From: Thauera sp.
GTDB taxonomy: Bacteria; Pseudomonadota; Gammaproteobacteria; Burkholderiales; Rhodocyclaceae
Length of the DNA stretch: 37,574 bases
Direction: 5' to 3'
NCBI GenBank assembly: GCA_017302295.1
Contig: JAFLDS010000027.1
Location: 1-37,574, forward strand
The translations under genes and the position numbers were made by a program. Positions 24,389 to 33,235 of the stretch are shown here, piece by piece. Numbering within the stretch: the stretch's first letter is position 1; the number at the start of each line of letters is the position of its first letter. The notes beneath the pieces are model-generated. The model was given only the letters and a program-made list of their open reading frames with translations, searched no databases and had not been told where the DNA came from.

Positions 24389-25669
24389 TCAGCCGATCAT
24401 CCCGGCGCCCACCGTATTGTTGGTGCTCTCGTCGATGATGATGAAGGCGCCGGTGGCGCGGTTCGCTGCGTAGCGGTCGGCGACGATGGGCTGGGCGAGC
24501 TTGAGCGTGACGCGGGCGATGTCGTTCATCGCCAGGCCGGTGGCCGCTTCCTGCTCGAGCGTGTTCACATCCAGCCGGTAGTCGATCTTCGCGAGCTTGG
24601 CCTTCACTTCGCGCGTGGTGTGGCGCACGAGGTAGGTGCGGGCCGGCGACAGCGGGGTTTCCGACAGCCAGCACACGGTGGCGTCGATCTGCTTGACGGG
24701 CTCCGGCGCTTCCTGCGACTTGACGATCAGGTCGCCGCGCGAGATGTCGATTTCATCTTCCAGCAACAGCGTGACCGACTGCTCGTGGATGGCGCGCGGC
24801 AGCGCTTCGCCGCCCAGTTCGATCGCCTTGACCCGGCTGGATGCGCCCGAGGGCAGCACGGTGACGGCGTCGCCGACGGCGATCTCGCCCGATTCGACCC
24901 GGCCCATGAAGCCGCGGTAGTCGTGCAGTTCGGGGTTGGCGGAGTCCTGCGGGCGGCACACGAACTGCACCGGGAATCGGAAGTCTTCAGCCTGTTCGGT
25001 GTGGGCGGCGGGGGCGGTCTCGAGGATGTCGAGCAGCGTCGGGCCGTCGTACCAGGCCAGGCGGTCGCCGCGGTCGACGATCATGTCGCCGTTGAGCGCG
25101 GACAGCGGGATGAAGCGGACGTCCTTGATGCCGAGCCTGGCGGCAAACTCGAGGTATTCGGCCTTGATGCGTTCGAACACCGCCTGGTCGTAGTCGACGA
25201 GGTCCATCTTGTTGACCGCGACGAGCAGGTGCGGGATGCCGACCAGGCTGGCGAGGTAGGAGTGGCGGCGGGTCTGCGTCAGGACGCCCTTGCGCGCATC
25301 GATGAGGATGATGGCGAGGTTGGCGGTGGAGGCCGCGGTGACCATGTTGCGGGTGTACTGCTCGTGGCCGGGGGCGTCGGCGATGATGTACTTGCGCCGG
25401 CCGGTGGAGAAGTAGCGATAGGCGACGTCGATGGTGATGCCTTGTTCGCGCTCGGCCTGGAGGCCGTCGGTGAGCAGCGACAGGTCGACTGCGCTCATGC
25501 CGCGCTTGGCGGAGGTCTTCTCGATGGCGTTGAGGGTGTCGGCGAGGATGGTCTTGGTGTCGAACAGCAGACGGCCGATCAGGGTGCTCTTGCCGTCGTC
25601 GACGCTGCCGCAGGTCAGAAAGCGCAGCAGGCCGTTGTCGATCTCGGGCAGGTGTTCAAGGGCGGACAT
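24389..25669 (-). CDS. cysN: Sulfate adenylyltransferase subunit 1 CysN (GTPase)
   Basis: The protein has about 426 residues. The GTP-binding motifs are complete: P-loop GSVDDGKSTLIGRLLFD, switch region EREQGITIDVAYRYF, DAPGHEQYTRNM and NKMDLVDYD. EF-Tu-like beta-barrel domains follow. CysN hydrolyses GTP to drive the CysD reaction, ATP + sulfate to APS. There is no fused APS kinase (CysC), so APS is probably reduced directly by CysH. AAGGA lies 9 nt before ATG 25669 but only 3 nt before the in-frame ATG 25675, so 25669 is preferred. A ~240-bp palindromic insert separates it from cysD, to which it is normally adjacent. Confidence 0.96.
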   Translation of the reverse strand: MSALEHLPEIDNGLLRFLTCGSVDDGKSTLIGRLLFDTKTILADTLNAIEKTSAKRGMSAVDLSLLTDGLQAEREQGITIDVAYRYFSTGRRKYIIADAPGHEQYTRNMVTAASTANLAIILIDARKGVLTQTRRHSYLASLVGIPHLLVAVNKMDLVDYDQAVFERIKAEYLEFAARLGIKDVRFIPLSALNGDMIVDRGDRLAWYDGPTLLDILETAPAAHTEQAEDFRFPVQFVCRPQDSANPELHDYRGFMGRVESGEIAVGDAVTVLPSGASSRVKAIELGGEALPRAIHEQSVTLLLEDEIDISRGDLIVKSQEAPEPVKQIDATVCWLSETPLSPARTYLVRHTTREVKAKLAKIDYRLDVNTLEQEAATGLAMNDIARVTLKLAQPIVADRYAANRATGAFIIIDESTNNTVGAGMIG

Positions 25670-25754
25670 GGTCATGATTCCTTCAATCTTTCTTCGTCAA
25701 ATTCGGTTGTTCAGCGGCGGGGCTGCGTTGCCTTCGATCCGCCGGTGCGCTACC

Positions 25755-25997
25755 GGGAATTCCTTCCGAAGGCTGCGGAACTCGCCGTCGCTTCGCTCGG
25801 CTCAAACAGTCCTCGCCTTCTCCAGGAACACCCGGCATCGCACCGGCTCGCCGCGTCTGTTCCCATAGTGCGGTGCCCCTTGACGCTTTTTCTCAGGGGC
25901 CTGGCCAAGTTTCCTGGATGCGTGCGAGGTGTTCCTGGAGAGGCGAGGACTGTCTGAGCCCGAAGGGCGAGTTCCGCAGCCTCGGAAGGAATACCTC
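25755..25997. repeat. Long imperfect inverted repeat between cysD and cysN
   Basis: The left arm, about 25755-25843 (contains GGCTGCGGAACTCGCC and ACAGTCCTCGCC), is the inverted copy of the right arm, about 25922-25997 (GGCGAGGACTGT and GGCGAGTTCCGCAGCC). By eye the arms agree over more than 65 bases, with a few short indels of 1-4 nt. Each arm holds its own small dyad in the CTCGCC...GGCTC segment. The spacer has a second stem, GCCCCT/AGGGGC (about 25875-25900). No ORF or transposase is inside. It looks like a BIME/REP pair or a small non-autonomous element. The rest of the 368-nt gap (25676-25754 and 25998-26043) carries the cysN ribosome-binding region and nothing else recognised. Confidence 0.88.
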
Positions 25998-26043
25998 GTG
26001 CGCGTCCCTGCGCAGAACCGTCGAGCTCAGTCGGATAGAACTC

Positions 26044-26958
26044 TCAGAAATACCCTTCCTTCTTCCGCTGCTCCATCGACGCCTCGGAGGTCTGGTCGTC
26101 CATCCGCGTTGCGCCACGTTCGGTGATCGTGGTGGTCGCGGTCTCGGCAAGAATCTTCTCCACCGTGTCGGCGTCCGATTCCACCGGCGCCGTGCAGGTG
26201 ATGTCGCCCACGGTGCGGAAGCGCACCAGCACGTCCTCGACCACGTCGCCATCCTTCGCCGGGGTTAGATCGGTCACCGGTTGCAGCAGCCCGTTCTTGC
26301 GCACCACCGGTCGGGTGTGGGCGAAATAGATCGACGGCAGCTCCAGCTGCTCGCGCTGGATGTACTGCCACACGTCCAACTCCGTCCAGTTGCTGATCGG
26401 GAAGGCGCGGATGTTCTCGCCCTTGTGGCTGCGCGCGTTGTAAAGGTTCCACAGCTCCGGGCGCTGGTTCTTCGGATCCCATTGGCCGAACTCGTCGCGG
26501 AAACTCATGATCCGCTCCTTCGCGCGCGCCTTCTCCTCGTCGCGGCGGGCGCCGCCGATGCAGGCGTCGAAGCCGAACTCCTCGATCGCCTCCAGCAGCG
26601 TCACCGACTGGTGCTTGTTGCGGCTCTCCATCGGGTGCTTCAGCACCACCGTGCCGCGCGCCATCGAGTCTTCCACCGAACGCACGATCAGGCGCTCGCC
26701 CAGCTCGGCGGCGCGCTTGTCGCGGAAATCGGTCACTTCCTTGTAGTTGTGGCCGGTGTCGATGTGCATCAGCGGGAAGGGGAAGCGGCCCGGGCGGAAG
26801 GCCTTCTCGGCCAGGCGCAGCAGGCAGATCGAATCCTTGCCGCCGGAAAACAGCAGCACCGGATTGGCGCACTGGCCGGCGACTTCGCGCAGGATGTGGA
26901 TGGCTTCGGCCTCGAGCCAGTCGAGGTGGGACAGCGTCTGTTTGGTCAGGGTCGACAT
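26044..26958 (-). CDS. cysD: Sulfate adenylyltransferase subunit 2 CysD
   Basis: The protein has 304 residues, normal for CysD. The PP-loop LLFSGGKDSICLLRLAEKAF binds ATP. HIDTGHNYKEVTDFRD and CIGGARRDEEKARAKERIMS follow, and the conserved C-terminus is RKKEGYF. With CysN it forms ATP sulfurylase, making APS from sulfate. The start MSTLTKQTLSHLDWLEAE at 26958 matches the family; the longer open frame belongs to out-of-frame DNA of cysH. A 44-residue ORF lies just upstream. Confidence 0.97.
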   Translation of the reverse strand: MSTLTKQTLSHLDWLEAEAIHILREVAGQCANPVLLFSGGKDSICLLRLAEKAFRPGRFPFPLMHIDTGHNYKEVTDFRDKRAAELGERLIVRSVEDSMARGTVVLKHPMESRNKHQSVTLLEAIEEFGFDACIGGARRDEEKARAKERIMSFRDEFGQWDPKNQRPELWNLYNARSHKGENIRAFPISNWTELDVWQYIQREQLELPSIYFAHTRPVVRKNGLLQPVTDLTPAKDGDVVEDVLVRFRTVGDITCTAPVESDADTVEKILAETATTTITERGATRMDDQTSEASMEQRKKEGYF

Positions 26959-26966
26959 GATTCTGT

Positions 26967-27101
26967 TCAGCGTTTCGTAGGTGTCGCGGTGCGGAAGGCG
27001 CGCAGGGCCGCGCGCAGGCCGGCGAGCAGGGCGTCGAGACGCTGCTGCAGGCCGGGCTTGGCGTTGGCGTGGGCGCGATGGGCCGGGTACAGGACCTTCA
27101 T
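26967..27101 (-). CDS. Small ORF between cysH and cysD (44 residues)
   Basis: The ATG at 27101 lies 3 nt past the cysH stop, and the TGA at 26967-26969 lies 8 nt before the cysD ATG. The product begins MKVLYPAHRAHANAKPGLQQ, continues RLDALLAGLRAALRAF and ends RTATPTKR. It is basic, Ala/Leu/Arg-rich and largely one predicted amphipathic helix. The gene fills an otherwise unexplained gap in a tightly packed operon and would be translated by coupling. I do not recognise a family. It could be a spacer read by chance, but the fit at both ends argues for a real small protein. Confidence 0.5.
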   Translation of the reverse strand: MKVLYPAHRAHANAKPGLQQRLDALLAGLRAALRAFRTATPTKR

Positions 27102-27104
27102 GGC

Positions 27105-27875
27105 TCAGCGCTCGCTCACATGCAGGCCGCATTCCTTGGTGGTGGGGTCTTCCCACCACCAGCGGCCGGCGCGCACGTCCTCGCCGACGGCGATCGCGCG
27201 CGTGCAGGGCGCGCAGCCGATGCTCGGGTAGAACTGGTCGTGCAGCGCGTTGTAGGGCACCTCGTGCAGGCGGATGTAGGCCCACACCTCGGCCTCGCTC
27301 CAGTCCAGCAGCGGGTTTAGCTTCTCCAGGCCGTTGCCCTCGTCGAACTCGCGCAGCGCCATGCCGGTGCGGGTCACTGACTGCGCGGCGCGCAATCCGG
27401 TGATCCAGGCCTTCTTGCCGGCCAGCGCGCGGCGCAGCGGCTCCATCTTGCGCACGCCGCAGCAGGCCTTGCGCAGTTCGACCGAGTCGTAGAAGGCGTT
27501 GATGCCGTGGGTGCGGACGTACTGCTCGACCGCGCTCGAGTCGGGAAAGAAGACCTTGAGCTTGGTCGCGTAGCGCTGCTCGACCTCGCCAATCAGCGTG
27601 TAGGTCTCGGCCGGCAGGCGGCCGGTGTCGAGCGAGAAGATCTCGATCGGCAGCTTTTCGCGCAGGATCAGGTCGGTGAGCACCATGTCCTCCGCGCCGA
27701 AGCTGTTGGCGAAGGTGAGTTCGCCATTGGCGCCAAGTTCGGTCACGGCGGCGCGCAGGAATTCGAGCGCGGCCGCTGCCTTGTCAGCCACCGCGGCGCG
27801 CAGCGCTTCGGTCAGCTCGGGGCGGGTAGCAGGGTTGGTCGCGGCCGGGCGCAGCAGGGAGACGGCGGCGTTCAT
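27105..27875 (-). CDS. cysH: Assimilatory APS reductase (4Fe-4S, CysH family)
   Basis: The protein has 256 residues. LTFANSFGAEDMVLTDLILR and SLDTGRLPAETY form the substrate-binding PAPS-reductase fold. RKACCGVRK and GCAPCTRA supply the two cysteine pairs (CC and CxxC) for a 4Fe-4S cluster, which marks the APS-using rather than PAPS-using enzyme. The C-terminal ECGLH holds the catalytic cysteine. It reduces APS to sulfite and AMP with thioredoxin or glutathione. ATG 27875 overlaps the DUF934 stop by 4 nt. This agrees with the lack of an APS kinase here. Confidence 0.96.
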   Translation of the reverse strand: MNAAVSLLRPAATNPATRPELTEALRAAVADKAAAALEFLRAAVTELGANGELTFANSFGAEDMVLTDLILREKLPIEIFSLDTGRLPAETYTLIGEVEQRYATKLKVFFPDSSAVEQYVRTHGINAFYDSVELRKACCGVRKMEPLRRALAGKKAWITGLRAAQSVTRTGMALREFDEGNGLEKLNPLLDWSEAEVWAYIRLHEVPYNALHDQFYPSIGCAPCTRAIAVGEDVRAGRWWWEDPTTKECGLHVSER

Positions 27876-28423
27876 GCCTGTGCCTTTTGCGCAGCGGGGC
27901 GGGGTTGACGGCGGAACAGGGGTTCCGGGCGGTCGACCGCGCCCTGGTAGGGCTCGGAGAAAGTCCGCAGGCTGGCGAGTGCCGCCTCGAGCTGGGCGGT
28001 GGTGTATTTGCCTGCGGCGGGCTGCAGGCTGTCGAAGCCGCAGCGCGTGAGGTAGAAGAACTGGTCGCGCAGCACGTCGCCGATCGCGCGCAGCTCGCCG
28101 CCATAACCGTAGCGGCTGCGCAGCAGCGCAGCGATCGAGTAGCCGCGCCCGTCGGCGAACTTCGGGAAATCGACCGCGATCAGCTGCAGCCGGCTCAGGT
28201 CGGATTCGATCGACGCAGGGTCGTCGCTGCCGGCCAGCCACACGCCGAGCACACCGGCGTCCGCGTGCGCTGCCAGCGTCTCGCGGCGCGCCAGCCACAC
28301 TGCCAGCGGCACGATCACGCGGCCCGCCGGCAGCGCGACGGTCGCGGCGTCGTCGCCTTCGGCAAGGCGCAGCACGGTCCATTCGTCAGCGTGGATCTGA
28401 CCGTTCTTGATGATCTCAGACAT
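27872..28423 (-). CDS. DUF934 protein of the sulfite-reductase operon
   Basis: The protein has 183 residues. MSEIIKNGQIHADEWTVLRL, VIVPLAVWLARRE, LIAVDFPKFADGRGYSIAAL and RDQFFYLTRCGFDSLQ are typical of DUF934. These proteins sit next to cysI or nirBD-like genes across proteobacteria and are thought to assist siroheme-dependent reduction, but no activity is established. It is cytoplasmic by sequence, with no metal cluster motif. The start overlaps cysI by 8 nt and the stop overlaps cysH by 4 nt, so all three are translated together. Confidence 0.93.
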   Translation of the reverse strand: MSEIIKNGQIHADEWTVLRLAEGDDAATVALPAGRVIVPLAVWLARRETLAAHADAGVLGVWLAGSDDPASIESDLSRLQLIAVDFPKFADGRGYSIAALLRSRYGYGGELRAIGDVLRDQFFYLTRCGFDSLQPAAGKYTTAQLEAALASLRTFSEPYQGAVDRPEPLFRRQPRPAAQKAQA

Positions 28424-30104
28424 GGGCGGGGCTCCTCTCTTGCTTGCGTGCGTCGCGCTCGGCGTAGACGCGCGTCTTGAACGGCTCGATGCCGATGCGG
28501 CGGACGGTGTCGATGAAGCTTTCGTCCTCCTTGCGGTTGTCGACGAAGCTGCGGATCAGCGACTCGACGACGTCGGGCATCTCCGCCGCGGCGAACGAGG
28601 GGCCGATGACCTTGCCGAGCGAGGCGCCGTTGCCCTGCGCGCCGCCAATCGTGACCTGGTACCACTCCTCGCCGTTCTTATCGACGCCGAGCACGCCGAT
28701 ATGGCCGACGTGGTGGTGGCCGCAGGCGTTCATGCAGCCGGAGATGTTCAGCTCGAGCTCACCGATGTCGTGCAGGTAGTCGAGGTCATCGAAGCGGTCC
28801 TGGATGGCGAGCGCGATCGGGATCGACTTGGCATTGGCGAGCGAACAGAAGTCGCCGCCCGGGCAGGAGATGATGTCGGTCAGCAGGCCGATGTTGGGCG
28901 TGGCCAGGCCGACGTCGCGCAGCTGCTGCCACAGCTCGAACAGATCGGCTTCGCGCACGCTGGCGAAGGCGAGGTTCTGTTCGTGCAGCACGCGCACTTC
29001 GCCTTGCGCGTAGCGCTCGGACAGATCCGCGACCGCGTCGAACTGATCGGCCGTGATGTCGCCCGGGGCGATGCCGGCCGTCTTCAGCGACAGCACCACG
29101 CTCGCATAGCCGGACAGCTTGTGCGGCCGCACGTTGCGTTTCGCCCAATTGGCGAAAGCCTTGTCGTCCGCGAGGCGGGCGCGGTAGCCCTCATCGGCGG
29201 CCAGCGGTGCGAGCACCGGGTCGTCGAAGCGGCTGGCGACGCGATCGATCTCGGCCTGCGTCAGGGTGGACGGGCCGTCCTTCAGGTGAACGAACTCGGC
29301 CTCGACCTGGCGCGCGAACTCTTCCACGCCCAGCGCCTTCACCAGGATCTTGATGCGCGCCTTGTAGGCGTTGTCGCGGCGGCCGTGCAGGTTGTAGACC
29401 CGCAGCACCGCCTCGCAGTAATTGAGGATCTGCTGCCACGGCACGAAGCTCGCGACTTCCTCGCCCAGGATAGGGGTGCGGCCCAGGCCGCCGCCCACCA
29501 GCACGCGGAAGCCGATGTTGCCGGCGGCGTCACGCTTGAGCTCCAGCCCGATGTCGTGGATCTGGATCGCGGCGCGGTCGTCGGTTGCGCCATTCACCGC
29601 GATCTTGAACTTGCGCGGCAGGTAGGCGAATTCCGGATGGAAGGTGCTCCATTGGCGCACGATCTCGCACCACGGGCGCGGATCGATGTACTCGTCGGCC
29701 GCAACGCCGGCGAAGGGGTCGGAGGTGACGTTGCGGATGCAGTTGCCGGACGTCTGGATGGCGTGCATCTGCACGCTGGCGAGCAGGCCGAGGATCTCGG
29801 GCACGTGCTCGAGCTTGGGCCAGTTGAACTGCAGGTTCTGGCGCGTGGTGAAGTGGCCGTAGCCGCGGTCGTACTTGCGCGCGATGTGGGCGAACATGCG
29901 CAGCTGTTCGGCGCGCAGGTTGCCGTAGGGCACCGCGATGCGCAGCATCGGCGCGTGGCGCTGGATGTAGAGGCCGTTCTGCAGGCGCAACGGGCGGAAC
30001 TCGTCCTCGCTCAGCTCACCCGCAAGGTAACGGGCGGTCTGGTCGGCATACTGCGCCACCCGCTCGTCCACGATGCGCTGGTCGTATTCGTCGTATTGGT
30101 ACAT
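28416..30104 (-). CDS. cysI: Sulfite reductase hemoprotein subunit (siroheme / 4Fe-4S)
   Basis: The protein has 562 residues. FTTRQNLQFNWPKLEHVPEI is the siroheme-binding TRQ region. The cluster ligands are SCPGGDFCSLANAKS (C-x5-C) and NISGCMNACGHHHVGHIG (C-x3-C). The enzyme makes sulfide from sulfite with six electrons. It belongs to the nitrite/sulfite reductase family, and the surrounding cys genes decide for sulfite. A partner flavoprotein (CysJ) is absent here, as in many betaproteobacteria where the donor is separate. GAGAGACGCA precedes ATG 30104. It lies 56 nt downstream of the TSUP gene. Confidence 0.95.
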   Translation of the reverse strand: MYQYDEYDQRIVDERVAQYADQTARYLAGELSEDEFRPLRLQNGLYIQRHAPMLRIAVPYGNLRAEQLRMFAHIARKYDRGYGHFTTRQNLQFNWPKLEHVPEILGLLASVQMHAIQTSGNCIRNVTSDPFAGVAADEYIDPRPWCEIVRQWSTFHPEFAYLPRKFKIAVNGATDDRAAIQIHDIGLELKRDAAGNIGFRVLVGGGLGRTPILGEEVASFVPWQQILNYCEAVLRVYNLHGRRDNAYKARIKILVKALGVEEFARQVEAEFVHLKDGPSTLTQAEIDRVASRFDDPVLAPLAADEGYRARLADDKAFANWAKRNVRPHKLSGYASVVLSLKTAGIAPGDITADQFDAVADLSERYAQGEVRVLHEQNLAFASVREADLFELWQQLRDVGLATPNIGLLTDIISCPGGDFCSLANAKSIPIALAIQDRFDDLDYLHDIGELELNISGCMNACGHHHVGHIGVLGVDKNGEEWYQVTIGGAQGNGASLGKVIGPSFAAAEMPDVVESLIRSFVDNRKEDESFIDTVRRIGIEPFKTRVYAERDARKQERSPAHV

Positions 30105-30160
30105 TGCGTCTCTCTGTCTAAGTTCGAGTGTTCTTCGTCGTCGGCGACCGGGGTGCGCCC

Positions 30161-30940
30161 TCAGTGGCTGATCAGCTTGGCGCCGACCAGCACCAGCATC
30201 GTCGCCAGGATGGGGCGCAGGATGCGGTCGGGTACCTTGGTGGAAATGTGGCTGCCGATCCAGATGCCCGGCAGCGAACCGATCAGCAGGCTGCCCAGCA
30301 GCGACCAGTCGACGCTGCCCAGCATCCAGTGACCCATGCCTGCGACTGCCGTCAGCGGCACCGCATGGGCGATGTCCGAGCCGACGATGCGCAAGGCAGG
30401 CATCGCCGGGTACAGGAAAAAGAGCGCGGTGACGCCGAGCGCGCCGGCCCCCACCGAGGAGATCGACACCAGTGCGCCGAGCACCGCGCCGGTCAGCACC
30501 GTCAGCCGCGCGGTGCGCGCCGGGTTCGGCGTGTCGCCGAAATGGCGGCGCGCGTACGCCTGGATGTGCTTGCGCAGGATCAGCGCGACCGCCGTCAGCA
30601 GCAGGGCGAAGCCGAGCGCCACCTTGATCAGGCTGGCGGCGCCGTCGATGCCGCCCGGCGCGAACCGGTGCACCAGCACCAGCGTCAAGGCTGCGGCCGG
30701 GATGCTGCCGGTGGCGAGCAGGCGGGTGATCTTCCAGTCCACCGTGCCTTTCAGTCCGTGAGCGAGCGTGCCTCCGGCCTTGGTGATGGCGGCGTAGAGC
30801 AGGTCGGTGCCCACGGCCACCGACGGATGGATGCCGAACATCAGCACCAGCAGCGGCGTCATCAGTGAGCCGCCGCCCACGCCGGTGAGGCCGACGATGG
30901 CACCGACCGAGAAGCCCGCGACGGTGTAAGCAAAATCCAT
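30161..30940 (-). CDS. TSUP (TauE/SafE) family membrane transporter
   Basis: The protein has 259 residues and about eight hydrophobic helices. VGAIVGLTGVGGGSLMTPLL and the second-half VSISSVGAGALGVTALFFLY are the repeated TSUP motifs. Members carry sulfite, sulfoacetate or related sulfur anions. As first gene of the sulfate-reduction operon, it may import sulfate-like anions or export excess sulfite. AAAGGAA lies 6-7 nt before ATG 30940; the frame to 30967 lacks support. It is the gene closest to the divergent cysB and to its promoter. Confidence 0.88.
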   Translation of the reverse strand: MDFAYTVAGFSVGAIVGLTGVGGGSLMTPLLVLMFGIHPSVAVGTDLLYAAITKAGGTLAHGLKGTVDWKITRLLATGSIPAAALTLVLVHRFAPGGIDGAASLIKVALGFALLLTAVALILRKHIQAYARRHFGDTPNPARTARLTVLTGAVLGALVSISSVGAGALGVTALFFLYPAMPALRIVGSDIAHAVPLTAVAGMGHWMLGSVDWSLLGSLLIGSLPGIWIGSHISTKVPDRILRPILATMLVLVGAKLISH

Positions 30941-30965
30941 GAACGGTTCCTTTGTAATGGCGCGC

Positions 30966-30993
30966 ATCCTAAATCCGTTGGTTAGCGCAACAA
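30966..30993 (-). promoter_or_regulatory. Candidate promoter of the TSUP-cys operon
   Basis: On the minus strand TTGTTG (30988-30993) and TAGGAT (30966-30971; 4 of 6 to the -10 consensus) are 16 nt apart, directly upstream of the TSUP gene. The weak -35 is what one expects of an activator-dependent promoter such as those served by CysB. Confidence 0.45.
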
Positions 30994-31018
30994 AGGTGAT
31001 AAGCGTTAGACTTTAAGA

Positions 31019-31034
31019 ACTAATGGTTATTAGT
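31019..31034. promoter_or_regulatory. Candidate CysB operator dyad
   Basis: ACTAAT-GGTT-ATTAGT is a perfect 6-bp inverted repeat with a 4-nt centre, 24 nt before the cysB ATG and 26 nt from the -35 of the divergent cys operon. The place suits autoregulation of cysB and activation of the operon. CysB sites are poorly conserved, so assignment rests on position. Confidence 0.45.
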
Positions 31035-31057
31035 GGTGCAGCACGCGCCGACCGGTC

Positions 31058-31999
31058 ATGAATCTCCAGCAACTGCGTTACATCCACGAAGTCGCGCGCC
31101 GTGGCCTGAATGTCTCGGACGCGGCCGATGCGCTGTTCACTTCACAACCCGGGGTGTCGAAGCAGATCCGCCTGCTCGAGGCGGAACTGGGCGTCGAGAT
31201 CTTCGCCCGCCACGGCAAGCGGCTGGTGGCGGTCACCGAGCCCGGTCGCGCGGTGCTTGCCATCGCCGAGCGCATGCTGCGCGACATGGACAACCTGCAG
31301 CAGGTCGGGCAGGAGTTTTCCAACGAGTCCGCAGGAACACTTTCGGTCGCTACCACCCACACCCAGGCGCGCTACGTGCTGCCGCGGGTGGTGAGGGACT
31401 TCCTGCAGCGCTACCCGAAAGTGCGCCTCGAACTGCACCAGGGCAATCCGCAGCAGGTGTGCGACATGGTGCTCAACGGCAGCGCCGACATCGCCATCGC
31501 GACCGAGGCGATCGCCGACAGCCCAGAACTGGTGATGCTGCCCTGCTACCAGTGGAACCGCTGCGTCGTCGCCACGCCGCGCCACCCCATCCTGCGCGAG
31601 CAGCCGCTGACGCTGGAGGCGATCGCGCGCTACCCGCTGATCACTTACGACGACGCCTTCACCGGCCGCGGCCAGATCAACAAGGCCTTCCTTGGTCGCG
31701 GCCTGCGGCCCAACGTGGTGCTGACCGCGATCGACTCGGACGTGATCAAGAAGTACGTGGAGATGGATCTGGGGATCGGCATCCTCGCGCGCATGGCCTA
31801 CGATCCCGAGGAGGATCGCAAGCTCGGCATGATCGACGCCAGCCATCTGTTCGAGTCCAGCACGACGCGCATCGGCATCCGCCGCAACGCCTGGCTACGC
31901 GGCTTCGTCTATGCCTTCATCGAGCTTTTCGTGCCCTCGCTGACGCGCCGCGTCGTCGAGGCGGCGCGCAGCGGCGGCGGCACCGACGCGGGGCTGTGA
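31058..31999 (+). CDS. cysB: LysR-type regulator CysB
   Basis: The protein has 313 residues. The DNA-binding end is MNLQQLRYIHEVARRGLNVS, with SQPGVSKQIRLLEAELGVEI as the recognition helix region. The effector domain carries TTHTQARYVLPRVVRDF and DSDVIKKYVEMDLGIGILAR, highly conserved in CysB/Cbl. In enteric bacteria CysB activates sulfate-assimilation genes with N-acetylserine and is inhibited by sulfide or thiosulfate; the same is expected here. It is divergent from the TSUP-cysIHDN operon. Confidence 0.96.
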   Translation: MNLQQLRYIHEVARRGLNVSDAADALFTSQPGVSKQIRLLEAELGVEIFARHGKRLVAVTEPGRAVLAIAERMLRDMDNLQQVGQEFSNESAGTLSVATTHTQARYVLPRVVRDFLQRYPKVRLELHQGNPQQVCDMVLNGSADIAIATEAIADSPELVMLPCYQWNRCVVATPRHPILREQPLTLEAIARYPLITYDDAFTGRGQINKAFLGRGLRPNVVLTAIDSDVIKKYVEMDLGIGILARMAYDPEEDRKLGMIDASHLFESSTTRIGIRRNAWLRGFVYAFIELFVPSLTRRVVEAARSGGGTDAGL

Positions 32000-32031
32000 A
32001 TTCGCCAGATGCAGAAACCGGGCACGACGTT

Positions 32032-32052
32032 CCTCCCCCTTCAAGGGGGAGG
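32032..32052. terminator. Short GC-rich stem-loop between cysB and ansB
   Basis: CCTCCCCC (32032-32039), loop TTCAA, GGGGGAGG (32045-32052) lies between the convergent cysB and asparaginase genes. No T-run follows on either strand. This type of C/G hairpin is a frequent intergenic motif in betaproteobacteria and may end both transcripts or be a repeat element. Confidence 0.5.
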
Positions 32053-32080
32053 GCAGGAGGGGGATGGGGCTCGGCCGCGC

Positions 32081-33235
<1,155 letters not shown>

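Noticed and set aside
25755-25997. Long inverted repeat as an insertion sequence
   Set aside because: Only about 80 bp separate the arms, no transposase frame or target duplication is seen, so an IS is not supported; kept as a repeat element.
26959-27285. N-terminal extension of CysD into cysH
   Set aside because: The extra residues are out-of-frame cysH DNA; the family start MSTLTKQ at 26958 is clear.
28407-30332. 641-residue plus-strand open frame
   Set aside because: Antisense to cysI, which has every cluster motif; long antisense frames are common at this GC content.
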